DNA of 64,000 bases from Paramacrobiotus metropolitanus (Eukaryota; Tardigrada; Eutardigrada; Parachela; Macrobiotidae), in NCBI RefSeq assembly GCF_019649055.1, contig NW_026570322.1:458307-522306 (forward strand), in the 5' to 3' direction. This document shows positions 44,975-56,230 of the stretch, piece after piece (position 1 is the stretch's first letter; each line of letters begins with the position of its first letter). The notes under the pieces are model-generated. The model was not told the DNA's origin. It saw nothing but the letters and a program-made list of their open reading frames with translations, and ran no database searches. The position numbers were made by a program, and so were the translations under genes.

Positions 44975-45385
44975 ATGACAATGTCTTACGTACGGCAAAA
45001 TTATGGTGGAGTGGCGATATGCGATTTCTTTATTACGGATCCGACGACCCTCTCCACCTGTCTGACCATGCACACCGTAGCGGCCAGCAGCAGCGTCATT
45101 GAGCTGTTGTTTCTCATCTGCCTCCTGATCTTCAGTCATGGCTCCCTGTCCCTGTCACGCTACATGCTGGACCTCATAAAGAAAGACCACGCGCCGGATG
45201 CCGGGCAGGAGGGGATCCTGGCGGCCTTTTATCTCAGTATCTCCGTCTCCCTGGGGATCACCGGGCTCCTGCTCATCGCCAGTGCCGTGCTGGGCTTTTG
45301 TTTATTGCAGAATAAATCCAGCAGCAAAACATCACGCAGTGATATCCACACTGATGCCTGGCTGCTGGCGGCGGCGGTACGGTAG
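44975..45385 (+). CDS. Small membrane protein with two predicted helices
   Basis: The 136-codon frame starts at ATG 44,975 (a second ATG is two codons later) and ends at TAG 45,383-45,385. The N-terminal part (YVRQNYGGVAICDFF) is followed by two hydrophobic segments, about residues 41-57 (SVIELLFLICLLIFSHG) and 85-113 (FYLSISVSLGITGLLLIAS and on). A short Ser/Lys-rich tail ends the protein. It may be the last exon of a four-helix protein like the one at 56,639-58,080, because the frame is open upstream and an acceptor-like TTTTCAG lies near 44,915. No family recognised. GC content and codon use are those of the other real genes here. Confidence 0.5.
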   Translation: MTMSYVRQNYGGVAICDFFITDPTTLSTCLTMHTVAASSSVIELLFLICLLIFSHGSLSLSRYMLDLIKKDHAPDAGQEGILAAFYLSISVSLGITGLLLIASAVLGFCLLQNKSSSKTSRSDIHTDAWLLAAAVR

Positions 45386-46646
45386 GAGACTCCGTATTTC
45401 TCGGTGGATCCGCCCACGCGAGTTTGTCTCAAAACGGAGGAGGCCTCGCTCGTTCCCATGGTATAGACGCGTGGGAACCGGGCTGCGCCAGTTCTTCGGA
45501 TTGTTTTCTTTTTTTGTTTCTGTCGTCTGTGATACACGCACAAGTGTAACTGGTGTTGTAATCAGCTCTACAGATACATATTAACGCTGTTAAATACAGA
45601 TACCATGTTGTACTCTGCAGACACATGTTGTACGGCTCTACAGATACATGGTGTTGTAATCAGCTCTGTACATACTTCTATATATGCTTCGTTGCGTTGT
45701 TATTAATTACTTATTATTATGCTTTCTTCGATCGGCTTCTTCGTTTGCTGTGATTTACGTAGGCAATCTCGGTATAATAATATGGTTAAATCGCAAGCCA
45801 TCGTTGATGAAAAGTGCTGCAAGTCTGTAGAGCGCTTTATTATGGGAACGGGAAGTGAAAGGTCAAGTTGGTGTATCTTGCGTCAATTACATCCTAATTT
45901 TTTTCTGGCTGCAGATAGCGGCATTAAATCGTCAAAATTGTAGTGGAATATTGATTTAATAGTAGGCTACAAACGGCAAGATTGGTTAACATCTATGACA
46001 CAAAAGCGGAAGAAAAATAGTCCCTCACAAAGAACAATATAATGTTATTTGATAAAAATTACTGTATTCTAGTATTTATGTAAATGTATAAGAAATAATT
46101 ATTAAGAAATCAAATACGATAATCTATATGATACGATAATCAGGTACCTCAGGTTTCTTAGTTTTCCAAGGTTTCTTAGGTTTCTTAGGTTTTCTCGGAT
46201 TCATTATATTTATGTGCTTTTCTTGGCGGAATTAACCGGTGCGGTGTTAATTGCGGCGAAACAAACTTTCACCGCAAAAGTTGGGTACGGATATAGACCC
46301 CGATAACTATTTGCTAAAACAGAATTCGGTAAAAAATTATGCACGAATGTAGATTTCCGTATGCTGTAAGCCGACGTCGACCAACCGGTTACGGATCTGT
46401 AGTCCTCCGTCAACTGGTCTATACCTATTACCTATTCATGATCAGTCACTTATGAGTTTTGTGGTTTAACTGTTATACAGCAAGGCTGTCCGTAGTTCGC
46501 TGGCATCTTACTTGTTAATAAACATGTACTTTTTCGACGTGCAGAGTTTACTGGTAATTTTAAATTAGTTATCTGTTGGAACGTTATTAAGTGAAAAAAT
46601 AACAGAAAAGCAGTAAAAAAGAGAGAATCTTTTAATTCGCACTTAC
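45386..46646. other. No supported gene; short TTTCTTAGG tract
   Basis: The 3' side shows ACAGATACATGT-type repeats (45,565-45,660). A short TTTCTTAGG tract lies at 46,145-46,195, followed by GCGGAATTAACCGGTG and GGCGAAACAAACTTTCACCGC words. These recall, weakly, the arm phrases of the foldback elements. Confidence 0.4.
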
Positions 46647-46767
46647 TATTAGTAATGGTGTACATGCAGTAATATGCCTTTTGAAAAACCAGTTTTGAAT
46701 TTCCGAGTGCACCTACACGTACATATACTGGCACTGTAACGAGAAGTGTTAATAAAGCGCGTTTCAT
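46647..46767 (-). CDS. Candidate first exon with signal peptide
   Basis: A true ATG at 46,767 opens a frame beginning MKRALLTLLVTVPVYV, a plausible signal peptide, and runs into a consensus donor AATA|GTAAGT at 46,647. No second exon could be joined with confidence; the serine protease gene starts further right on the same strand, so this would be a separate gene. Low confidence without transcript data. Confidence 0.22.
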
Positions 46768-47010
46768 GCTTCAGAGTACTCTGAAACTGAAGGGATATTT
46801 TAAGTACATACAGCTTTTACACACACAGTTTTTATAGGAAAATTTGACAGATTACAAGCTATAAACAATAAATGCAACTCCATTTTTCACAAAAAAAAAA
46901 ACTTAAAATTAAACAAATCAGTCAAACTTTACATCAAGTAAACCAGTTTTTTTTAGCAGCGGCAGGTCCATCTTTGCTTTTGAAGCGTTTTTCAGGCTTT
47001 TTATTTATTT

Positions 47011-49547
47011 TTATATTATGACGAGATCGTCGCCCGGAAAAGCGTTCGACTGGATGAAATTGATATATCTGGATACGTCGGTGTATCCCCCTCCCGCTCC
47101 ATCGCCGCATCCAAACCCAAAACTGACCACTCCACCCAAATACTGCCGATTGGTGGCCGCATCCGGGCAGAAGAACGGCCCACCGCTGTCACCCTGACAG
47201 GAATCCTGCCCGACCACGCCTCCAGCACAGATCACCGTATCACTGGCCTGTAGACTGCTGCATTTGCTGTCCGTTAGCGACAAAACCACCTGTGAGGCGT
47301 ACTTCAGCGCGTGGACAGGGTTAACATTGGGCGGAGCGGCCACTGCAACAGGTGATTTTTGGTTAATTATTAAAACGAAGCAGTTGATTTTATTTTGGTA
47401 TGTTAAATTACCAGTGCCGATTAGATGATTGAAAAGACCAAGCATATTAACAGAAGCTTAATACTTGGTAATGATTACTGTACTAAATGAGCAGTGCGCA
47501 CATACTGCACGTGTATAAGAAAAGAAAGGTTTGTGCGATTTTGGTGTCATAAGGGGATAGAACATTCTCCTCGAACCGTCTCCCTGTTCTGCTGCCGTCA
47601 CCCGGCTGGATTTTTACGTTGTGGCTAAACATTGAGCTTATGCACCGCGTCTGATTTAGCCCTATGTACTGCCATAACGTCAGACTAAAGGCGGGCGCGG
47701 GTGACAGCAGCAGAACAGGGAAACGGTCCGAATAAAACGGTTTGCCCCTCTATATACCGAATCACTTCCCTTAACTGTGGCAGTAATACCGAACTGGCAA
47801 CTGCTATTCTAAAGCCAGTATCTGGTCGCCTTTCGTGATTCGGCGCCTGGTAGACTTACTGCCAGTGGCATACTGCTCTTCCGCGCCCCACCCGGATGTC
47901 ATGCATCTGGCTCCCATGGTGGGCGGTGTGCGTTTCAAGCAGATTTTACAGGCACAGGCCCCTTCCGCCGTGAAGTCGATGGCTTCATTCAAAATCACAA
48001 TGGCAATGTCGTTGACTAAACTCGGGGGAACGTACTGGGGATGTCGGATGATTTGCTGCACACCGTAACTACGAAAGCAATTTGGCACTCTCGACGGAAA
48101 CAGTGTGTCGAGGGTGGGTTGGTTATTCCACGACGTGCTGATGAGACCCACGGTGACATTAAAGGTGATCTTGAGAGTGTCGTCGATACAGTGGGCGGCG
48201 GTAACGATGGTGCGACTACCGACAATGCTCCCGCCGCATACAATGGCGTTATTCGGGCTCCAAAATCCAACCTATAAAAGCGACAGAAATATTACTTACT
48301 ATAAGTTTGCTGCATGCACACAAAACGACAGTCTGCTACAGAGCTCAAAGAGTTAGGCAGATGGAGCGGTACCAATACATAGTACGAAACTTGCAAATAT
48401 TCACCGAAATTTTGTCTTAACTACGGCGCAATTACTTCTGGTATCGTGCTATGTCATTCCACAGTAAAATCATTTATGTATTGTACACTGACTGGTGTGA
48501 AAACCGCTTGTGAGCGCAACGTCTTACGACTCCTGAGATACGGCGAATTAAATTGGACAAAAGTTGGAACGCAATGTCGTGTGTCGAAGGTCAAGCTGCT
48601 CTTCTTAAAATGCGTACTTGGCTGTAAAACGATTTTAACTGAAATCAAGCTACCAACTTGAAAACGCTTACCTGCCAGCATTCAGTGCCGGTACCTCCTG
48701 GCACGACTTGTCCACCGACAATCTTTGGGACGGTCACGAATCTGGACGGCTGACCATTCTTGAAGAACACCCGCCGGATTTCCACATCTTCCTCATCGCG
48801 ACTGCGCTGCTGATTAATGAAGAAATTGGCATCCCCGTTGGGTATGCCGCATCGCGCCGGTGCCGACGCTGTAGTGGTTGTCGTTGTCGGAGGCTGTGTG
48901 GGGCCGGGAGTGGGTGCCGGCGTGGCTGGTGTCGGAGGTGGGGCGGTTGCGGGGGCCGGAGTGATGGGCCGGGCGGTGGTTACTGGACTCGGCGGGGCCG
49001 GAGCTGGAGTCGGTTGAACTGGAGCGCCAGTTGTCGCCGCGTTAATAGGATATGGCGGATATGTTGAGGGAATGTAGGTGTTGTATGATGAACTATACGA
49101 GGAACCTGCAAGTTTATCGGTTAGCTCAGGAAGATTTCAATATACTTGAGGAAGCTTTACTAGTGGAAAGGTCGCACAAACGTGGGAGATAATACTGAAG
49201 TGATTAGTTCTGGTCAAATTTAATGTCCACGAAATCTGTTCTTGTTTCGCAGCTAGACTGCAAAGGTTAACAAACTGTCGTCCCTAGACTTAAGCTTACA
49301 TTCTGCTATGAAAATTAAACTCAAATTTTAAATGACTTTTCCAACAATTTTTGCCAGAAATTTTAAAAATTAATTTTGACTAACTTGGTGAGGATGCATA
49401 CGACTGGCCCAAACTTCCCACTGAAAATGCCTGGCTGAAGGGATATTGGTACGCAAACCATAGTCCTTGTTGAGCATATAAACCACTACTGCAAATACAA
49501 AGTACCGCTAGCCATATCCGTACTTGTAGTACACTGGCGGTAGACAT
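47011..49547 (-). CDS. Secreted chymotrypsin-family serine protease with Pro/Thr-rich stalk
   Basis: Four exons join in phase: 49,385-49,547, 48,672-49,105, 47,860-48,271 and 47,011-47,342, giving 446 residues. The start MSTASVLQVRIWLAVLCICS is a signal peptide. A mucin-like Pro/Thr/Ala-rich stretch (about residues 73-133) precedes a short Cys-containing linker. Zymogen activation is at K|IVGG. The triad is complete: His in TAAHC, Asp in NDIAI and Ser in GDSGGP. DSCQGDSGG places Asp at the S1 site, so trypsin-like cleavage after Lys/Arg is predicted. AATAAA follows the stop within about 10 bases. Likely S1A family, in digestion, immunity or cuticle work; the exact role is unknown. The last intron carries a MITE. 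Confidence 0.9.
47548..47756. mobile_element. MITE with TATAGGGG ends inside a protease intron
   Basis: The left end (CATAAGGGGATAG) and right end (CCCCTCTATATA) are imperfect inverted repeats extending into CCCTGTTCTGCTGCCGTCAC and its complement. The interior matches the element at 10,510-10,703. It lies wholly within intron 3 of the serine protease gene. Confidence 0.75.
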
Positions 49548-51234
49548 GGTAAAACCAACTGGAGATTATTTTGTACAGCGTGCGCAGTTGTGCTTTTGAC
49601 AGGGAAAACAATTATTTATATTCCAGCTTTTCAAGGGCAGTAAAATGCATGGCGTTTTTGTGACACTGTATCGGTTAAACCGCATCGGACAGAAAGGTGC
49701 GTGCGTTACCAAAGAACGCCATTGTCGGAAAGCATTGCAGACTTGTGTGAACGTTAATTATATTTTATTTCATATTATGACTGAATGCTAATTTCGATGT
49801 TTGCATGCTGTTGACTAATTCTGCGGTCCTCACTGAAGGCTTTCGTCTGAACAAAAATTATAAAGTGCTGCATGGGTTTTTCATAACAAAGAACCTGCGA
49901 ATATTTTAAGCGTGCGACCGTGAACATATACGGCATGTGGTACCCCTGAATCCATGATGACCGGTCTGTTGCACTTGACGCAGTATTAACAGGTTCGCCG
50001 TCAATAATGAAAATTCCTACTCAGTACTGTCTGGCATTACGTTTGTTCTCAAACACCGATGACCATGCAAAATTGCCCCGAAGCTAACAAACATTAACTA
50101 GCATTTGTAAATCTGTTGCAAAAGTTAATTACAGATTTTTGAACTTTCAACTTTACGGAATTTTACACAGAGATATTTCCACTATTACGGTTGCTGCATA
50201 ATTACCGCACCGCACACGTGGCACATGCCGGCAGTTGCACGAATATATCAAGAGTGGACAACAAATAGAAATAATGAAAGTTAATCCTATTGGTCTAGGT
50301 ATAGCAGACTATAGCTGCAATCTGGCTATCTGTGCATGCATGTGATAAAAATCCGTCGAATCCTTAGTCGAAAAGCGCTTTTTAATTTCCTTGAAAATTT
50401 CTTATAGAACGTTCCAAAGTTTTTCTGAAATACTGCTTTTTTAAAATTTTAGTAATGAATAATTGCTTTTTTTTATTTTTTTGTTACAAAAATTACTAAC
50501 GGGTACGTACATCACGTCACGCGTACGTCATTTCACGGTGTACACTGCGCTAAAACAGAACGGCTTTCATGCATTAAACCAAGTGGAGAAAATGTTACTT
50601 AATCAGATTGAAAAGGTTTATTATACTCCTGAGTCTGCTGACGCTCTAAACTGTATACATCTAAACTTGTCAACATGAACCCGATTACACAATAATTACG
50701 TACAGGTAATGCCCAATTAGCTTTGTTTCTGCACAAAGCCGGCGGAACTCCGCACCGCGACAAATCGGGACTGAAAATACGGTAGTCAAGCATCTAGGGC
50801 CTAAAATGAACACGCTGGTGTGTGCAGAATGACGCTCGATCGCGCTCATCGCTACTGTAGACATCTACCGGTGAAAATGCACGATCACGTACCTACACAG
50901 CAATCTGTATCGATCGGTCAAGGATGCCGCCCGCACAGCACCGGCTATATTTGTTCTAGGCACCTGTCAATGCGTTACACAACACAGCGCCCGTATTCCT
51001 GTTTGATGTTTCCTGCTGATTGTCACGGCGGGATCAGCGCAGCGATATTGACGCGAAAAACTATTCTCAGCCTGTTCGTCAGTACAATATCAGGCACTGT
51101 ACTATTTCCGTAACTAAACTCCTGAAACAGTCACCGGTAACATCGCATCTTGTACCATCTTCTAAAGTTTTCCTTCTAAAACATTCCGAGTTTCTCGTTA
51201 TTGTACTGCAGCCGTTTTTCTTGGGGATTGCACC
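49548..51234. other. Intergenic region between divergent protease and OSCP1 genes
   Basis: No exon is supported in about 1.7 kb. The two flanking genes diverge from here, so promoters for both must lie within it. I see no convincing TATA box at a fixed distance from either start. Confidence 0.5.
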
Positions 51235-52569
51235 ATGGCTGCAGCAGCGCACATCGCGCATATCAAGGTCCGTTCGCAGAATTCCTTCCATCTGGACGTC
51301 ACCCGGGAGATGGCCAGTCTGGAAGGTCACCTCTTCGCCCTACCCATCCTTTTTATTAATCTCGGCGGCGAGATGATCTACGTCATCGAGCACCGTCTAC
51401 GCGCCCAGAAGCTGGATGATAAGCTAGAGAAAGTGATGCATGATGTCATCGGGACGATCTTTCGACCGCGCATCATCGATGAGCTGTTCAAACCGCAGCA
51501 CTTACTATCGGAAGCCTCCATGCGGTCGCTCTTTCAGAAGCTAGCGCACGCTTCCATTATGAGTCTAAACCAGGAGAGTATGGATAAACTCTTGGATCTG
51601 ATGTCGATGGCGGTAAAGTACCAGATCTTTGCCTGCTCCTATCCGACGGAATTAATCTACTGTACACTGAACCATTTGGATTATATGCGCGAAATGGTGA
51701 AAACCATCGACTCCATGTCAAATTCTCTACGAAAAGTGTACAGCTACATCGATAAGACGTACTGCCGCATGGACACGCAGAACCTGGTCTTATTGCGCAA
51801 CACCATTCTGCGGTACTTCCAAGACCGGAAGACCCGCCTCTCGGTATTCCTCAGCAACGGGATTCAGCGGGAGATCGACGGGGTCCTGAAAGTCCCTCGG
51901 GAATTCCAAATCTCCCCCACCAGCCACGTCCATCTCCCGGGGACGGTGACCTACTTCAAGACCGTCAAGGGCGTCATGTCTACCGAGACGTCGGAGAACC
52001 GCACCGAGCATTTTCATCCGGGCGGGCACTTCACCATGGCACCGCCCATCACCCAGACGACCATCTTCGACACGCCGTTGGGCCACCGCGGTACCACGCT
52101 GGGGATGAATATCTTCGCGGCGTACAAAGGCATCAACGTGACCGCGCCCGCAGCAGCCCTGCCAGCGGCCGCTCGCCGCCTGTCCGCGCAACAGCCGCCG
52201 TCGGCTGCCGCGGCGGAGATAGCGGCGACCCGGGAGGCCACCGGGGCGGCGGAGGTGGACATGCTGGCGCGGATACTGGGCGGGATCACGGATATTGATG
52301 AGAAGCGGGTGATGAATTTTGAGCTGGATTTCTTGGAGGAGGATGCCGACGGGGTGGCGGGTGGTCTGCCGGCCGAGTACAATCTGCCGCCGTTGACGCT
52401 GCCGGTAAAGCGCATAGCTGTGGCGGAAATGAAGAAAGTTGAACTGAGTAAGAATAAAATGGCGGATATTGATATCGGTGTGGCTGCGCCGGTGGGGAAG
52501 GATGATGCGGAACAGAAGCCGGATGAAATGGATATTTTAGCGCTCATGGATAACGCCGCCGGCAAATAA
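51235..52569 (+). CDS. OSCP1: Organic solute carrier partner 1 homologue
   Basis: A single uninterrupted 444-codon frame. The core matches the OSCP1/NOR1 family: LPILFINLGGEMIYVIEHRL near the start, then ELFKPQHLLSEASMR, LAHASIMSLNQESMDKLLDL and MAVKYQIF, and a conserved PGTVTYFKT segment. The last 150 residues are a low-conservation Ala-rich and acidic tail, longer than in vertebrate family members as I recall them. Vertebrate OSCP1 is reported to enhance uptake of organic solutes when expressed with transporters; the biochemical role is not settled. The start is the first ATG, 22 codons into which the conserved domain has not yet begun. The gene has no intron, unlike its neighbours. The AATAAA hexamer overlaps the stop codon (GGCAAATAAAG). 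Confidence 0.9.
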   Translation: MAAAAHIAHIKVRSQNSFHLDVTREMASLEGHLFALPILFINLGGEMIYVIEHRLRAQKLDDKLEKVMHDVIGTIFRPRIIDELFKPQHLLSEASMRSLFQKLAHASIMSLNQESMDKLLDLMSMAVKYQIFACSYPTELIYCTLNHLDYMREMVKTIDSMSNSLRKVYSYIDKTYCRMDTQNLVLLRNTILRYFQDRKTRLSVFLSNGIQREIDGVLKVPREFQISPTSHVHLPGTVTYFKTVKGVMSTETSENRTEHFHPGGHFTMAPPITQTTIFDTPLGHRGTTLGMNIFAAYKGINVTAPAAALPAAARRLSAQQPPSAAAAEIAATREATGAAEVDMLARILGGITDIDEKRVMNFELDFLEEDADGVAGGLPAEYNLPPLTLPVKRIAVAEMKKVELSKNKMADIDIGVAAPVGKDDAEQKPDEMDILALMDNAAGK

Positions 52570-53224
52570 AGAATAGATAGGGTATATCAAAGTATTGTAC
52601 ATACAGATAACTACGGCAAAATGCAGCTATGTTTTAATTCGGCAAAAATGTACAGCAGTGATTTCTTATTTGTAAGTTAAGTAGCATCCAAAATTATTCT
52701 ACAGAGTGATCTTCGCAAAAACTAAAAAGCTTGCACGTATATCTGTAGTGCAGCTCATTCTCCTGCCTTTTTTCTTTTAATTTTATTATTTTATTGTAAA
52801 AATGCTTCTATGTACAGTACAGCTAAAGATTTAAAGAACAATATTGATTATTGTACTATTGTACCGAACTAGATCAATTTTATGTACTGTATGTACGTAA
52901 TACAGCAGGCTGGTAAGTGGTAACCAATACTTCAAACGCTGCACTACTTGGTTTACGCCCACAAAGAAGCCCAATATTGAGAAAAATGAGAGGTTATCAT
53001 AGATAAGAGATGCCAAAATTACGGACAATAATCTATTCAAAAACTGCATTGACGAACAATGTCTGTAAATAGAAGAAGTAAAAAAAAAGATGAATTAAAA
53101 AACCGAAAGAATATTCAACAAAACGGGACGCGTAGTGAAAAACTGATATCGTAAAGAAATGAAAGTACATGAGAAATAGTACTAACTGTAGGCATACATA
53201 ATCGTAAGCGTTGAATTGTCGACA
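52570..53224. other. Intergenic, AT-rich
   Basis: Convergent 3' ends of OSCP1 and the Cys-rich gene. No exon or ordered repeat seen. Confidence 0.5.
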
Positions 53225-55137
53225 TTAACCCGAAATAATCGTATCAACACTACCAACACTATCTGAATCAGCACTGTATTTCGGTATGGTGAAAATTTCG
53301 CGGAACTTCTTATGAGCCGGATCGTCGCATTGGTCCAGTTTCTCCTCGCATTTGTAAGCGGTGAAGATGGCTTCGAACAGCTGTGAGTTGATCATCGCAC
53401 CTTCAATACTGCATTCGGCCTGTCCGTCGAATCCCATACAGTCGCGGAACATGTCCAAACCGCTATAAATATAAAAACGCTCACGTAGATGTAGAAATCA
53501 AAGAAGTACAACAAAGTTATGAGAAATTTACTTTATGAAGAAAAAACTTCTTACCTAAGTAGTTGTACGAAAAAAATTTTACTTTATTTAAGAGAAAACT
53601 TCTTATCTTATTTTTCGTATTTTACTTGTCGTAAATTACGAAAAATTACGAGAAAAAATTACTCATCATTAATTATAAGTACTACGAGAAATTCATTTCT
53701 AAGTTACGAGAGATTAGTTTATCATAATTTACAGAAATCAGCTATTAATTTTGACTACTCCTGTAGCCTACACTTCGATTTGTTCGAGCATAACAAGGCA
53801 TAAACAAGCTTATTCTTGAATATAAGCTTCACAGTGCAAATTCTGTACAACAAACATTACGCAGTGTAAAATGCTTGCTTGTCTATCTTCATGGGAACAT
53901 AGGGAACGCTTTTACTTTTACTTGTATACCAGCGAGTAGGACTGTAGGACCATCGGGCATTTACCCCAAATCTTCCGCACTTGGTCACGTTTAACCTGCA
54001 GGTAATTATATTGTCGTTCTAACGACCCCAGTGTTCTATATTGATCAACACCAATTACTCGCCTCAGTGAAGTGTGCTGAAAATCTCATTAAAAAGGTCA
54101 TGACACGCTTAACAGCTGCATTCCACAAATCTGCCACTGAACCGCAGTTCGTTTGCGCTTACCAGCACGTTTTCGTCACTACGGAGGCGCTCTTGACAGC
54201 CTTCAAGATGCTAACATTGTGGGCCACCAAAGTGTTGACGATGACGGCGGCATTGGACATGGCATTGCCGATGAACGTGCCCAGATCTGTGGCACAGGTC
54301 TTGAACTTGCTGCTGGGTGAACTCATCGCCTTCAGGCATTCGTAGGCCTGATGGGACATAGACTTCACCGTCGGCAGTTTGCAAATCTCCGTCAAACTCA
54401 GCGTGACGTCCATGAACTCATGCAGATCATCCATATCGCTCCACTGGCAGCGATCGCCGAATTCGTTGATGCATTTGCCGATGGAGGGAGCCAACCTAAA
54501 TGCAGTATTAAACTCAATAAGTACTCGTAAATAAACTCACATTTAATAACAACAGAATATCATTATTTATTCAAGTTACAACGATGACCTTTAGGCAATC
54601 AGCATTTTTTGCAAGCCCACCCTAATTCTAATAAGATCGTATAATAATTCTAATAGTATAGTAATGTTCAATATGAAACAAAATAATGTTATATTTTGAC
54701 AGAGTATCCAAGAAATAATAATTTGACCGAGCAGTACGTACTCAATAACCTGCTTAATTTTACATTTTTACCGAAAACAGCCGCGCCGAGAAAATGCTTT
54801 TTGTTAGTCATAGCACCTAATAATCGGTCACGTGACCTCTCGATTTGCTTTCCAAAACTGATTCTGGTCGTGCGACACCACTTCTTAATTATCTGTATTC
54901 ATATTGCTACAAAACAGACATACAGGCATAATCCATCAACTAATCGCGTATCATTAATATCCAGTCCATTCATGAGCTTGGAGAGATCACCCCTTCGTCG
55001 GATTTCATGAAGGCCAGAGCGGGTTCCAAGCATGTGGTCAGGGTGCTTTCGTCGCACTGAGTGGGTGCGCTCCATACAGTGCATACACACGCACCACTCC
55101 AACACAATAACGCAACACTAATTAACAATTTCTCCAT
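53225..55137 (-). CDS. Secreted Cys-rich helical protein, frameshift in exon 1
   Basis: Three exons join in phase: 54,924-55,137, 54,163-54,495 and 53,225-53,462 (donors GTATGT and GTAAGC, acceptors TTTAG and TATAG). The start MEKLLISVALLCWSGACVCT is a signal peptide. The mature protein (about 235 residues) has over a dozen Cys and long amphipathic helices (LHEFMDVTLSLTEIC, QAYECLKAM, HKKFREIF), with no transmembrane segment. One lesion is needed to read it: a GGGG run near 55,000-55,003 must be one G longer for exon 1 to stay open. That suits either a homopolymer error or a recent frameshift allele. Cys spacing and length resemble nematode DUF19-type secreted proteins, but this is a weak comparison. 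Confidence 0.6.
53470..53720. repeat. AT-rich degenerate repeat in an intron
   Basis: Intron 2 of the Cys-rich gene contains many TTACGAGAAA/ACTTCTTA words in both orientations, giving local imperfect inverted repeats. No insertion borders are visible. Confidence 0.35.
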
Positions 55138-55275
55138 TCTCCTAAACTCCTTTTGGGTTTGCTGAAAATCTTAGGAATTGATAAGAAAAATGTGTTAATA
55201 AATCAATAAGCAGGAAAATGAACAGTATGATTCGAACTTCAAGGCCCAACTGTGTACTCTATTCAGTGAACTGGC

Positions 55276-55686
55276 ATGTCTCGTCGTCGCAGTCGGACAG
55301 AGGAATTTCAAATTCCCCAGCAACATCGTATGCACGCCGGCACCCGTCCAAAATCGAATCCCCTCTTTTTTGGCACAATTTGCAATCGAGTTGCTGTTGA
55401 CACGAAAGCAGCGCACTGGCGCAACTTTAAAATATTGACACTCGTAACTGATAAGGATGTTTATGTTTATTACTCTCAGTCCCAGCAGCACGTTTTTTAC
55501 TCTTATGCCAGGTCATGTGCGCATTTTGATGGCCAGAACGTGAGCAAAACTGGCAAAATCGTTCAGTCGTTGAGTCGGAAAAAAGGTTCAATAAGGACAA
55601 GGCGTAGTACTTGGGTAAGAAATCATAAAATTATAATTAATGGAACTCAGATTCCAGAAGTGGTCATGCGTGACAATTGCGTGTGA
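55276..55686 (+). CDS. Hypothetical 136-residue ORF
   Basis: A true ATG at 55,276 opens a 136-codon frame (MSRRRSRTEEFQIPQQH at the start). The product is basic with no signal peptide, membrane segment or recognised domain. Its start is only 138 bp from the divergent start of the Cys-rich gene, so it could share a bidirectional promoter. It may equally be a chance frame. Confidence 0.2.
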   Translation: MSRRRSRTEEFQIPQQHRMHAGTRPKSNPLFFGTICNRVAVDTKAAHWRNFKILTLVTDKDVYVYYSQSQQHVFYSYARSCAHFDGQNVSKTGKIVQSLSRKKGSIRTRRSTWVRNHKIIINGTQIPEVVMRDNCV

Positions 55687-55762
55687 TATATGTATTAGAA
55701 AAATACCAATCACGCTTTATTCGGTTCTATGCAACACCGGAATCTTGTTCCATTTGTTGAGC

Positions 55763-55822
55763 GTACAGCGGAAATGATTCTAAAAATTAACCGGTTAATT
55801 TTTAGAATCATTTCCGCTGTAC
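55763..55822. repeat. Perfect 60-bp palindrome
   Basis: The sequence is its own reverse complement, from GTACAGCGGAAATG to CATTTCCGCTGTAC, centred on ACCGGT with no loop. One base separates it from the next palindrome. Confidence 0.95.
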
Positions 55823-55823
55823 A

Positions 55824-55891
55824 TTTTTTCCACAGCTCTATAGAAAATTGAAACGGTACCGTTTCAATTTTCTATAGAGCTGTGGAAAAAA
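55824..55891. repeat. Perfect 68-bp palindrome
   Basis: The sequence is its own reverse complement, from TTTTTTCCACAGCTC to GAGCTGTGGAAAAAA, centred on ACGGTACCGT with no loop. Confidence 0.95.
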
Positions 55892-56230
55892 GCTTCGGAT
55901 AGATACTGTGCTACATAACTACAGGTTAAATTGTGAACATTCTCAATATTTCGAAGTTCTGCCGTCGAATGGTGCTAATCTATTCGCGATTGGGACTACA
56001 GTGCCACCACTTGCATAATGTCTTTCTTTGCAGGTTAATTATGCAGTTTTCAGTTAGGTAAGCAAAAGCTAACATCACGCCGTTCATGCGGGGTTTGTGA
56101 ATTCTGAGTTAAGCAGTTGATAAAATTAATGTACTTATTAATGATCTTATCGTTAATTAGCATTGATTAATGTACTCGTATATATGCTATAAACCTCTGC
56201 ATTGTTTAGGGGGTTTCGGATCTTAGAAGT
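55892..56230. other. Dispersed-repeat flank, no gene
   Basis: The first 70 bases (CTTCGGATAGATACTGTGC, CTACAGGTTAAAT) match the dispersed repeat at 9,780-9,830. No exon seen. Confidence 0.4.

Noticed and set aside
52014-52565. 183-codon minus-strand ORF opposite OSCP1
   Set aside because: Antisense shadow of the OSCP1 frame; Ala/Ser-rich without domain features.
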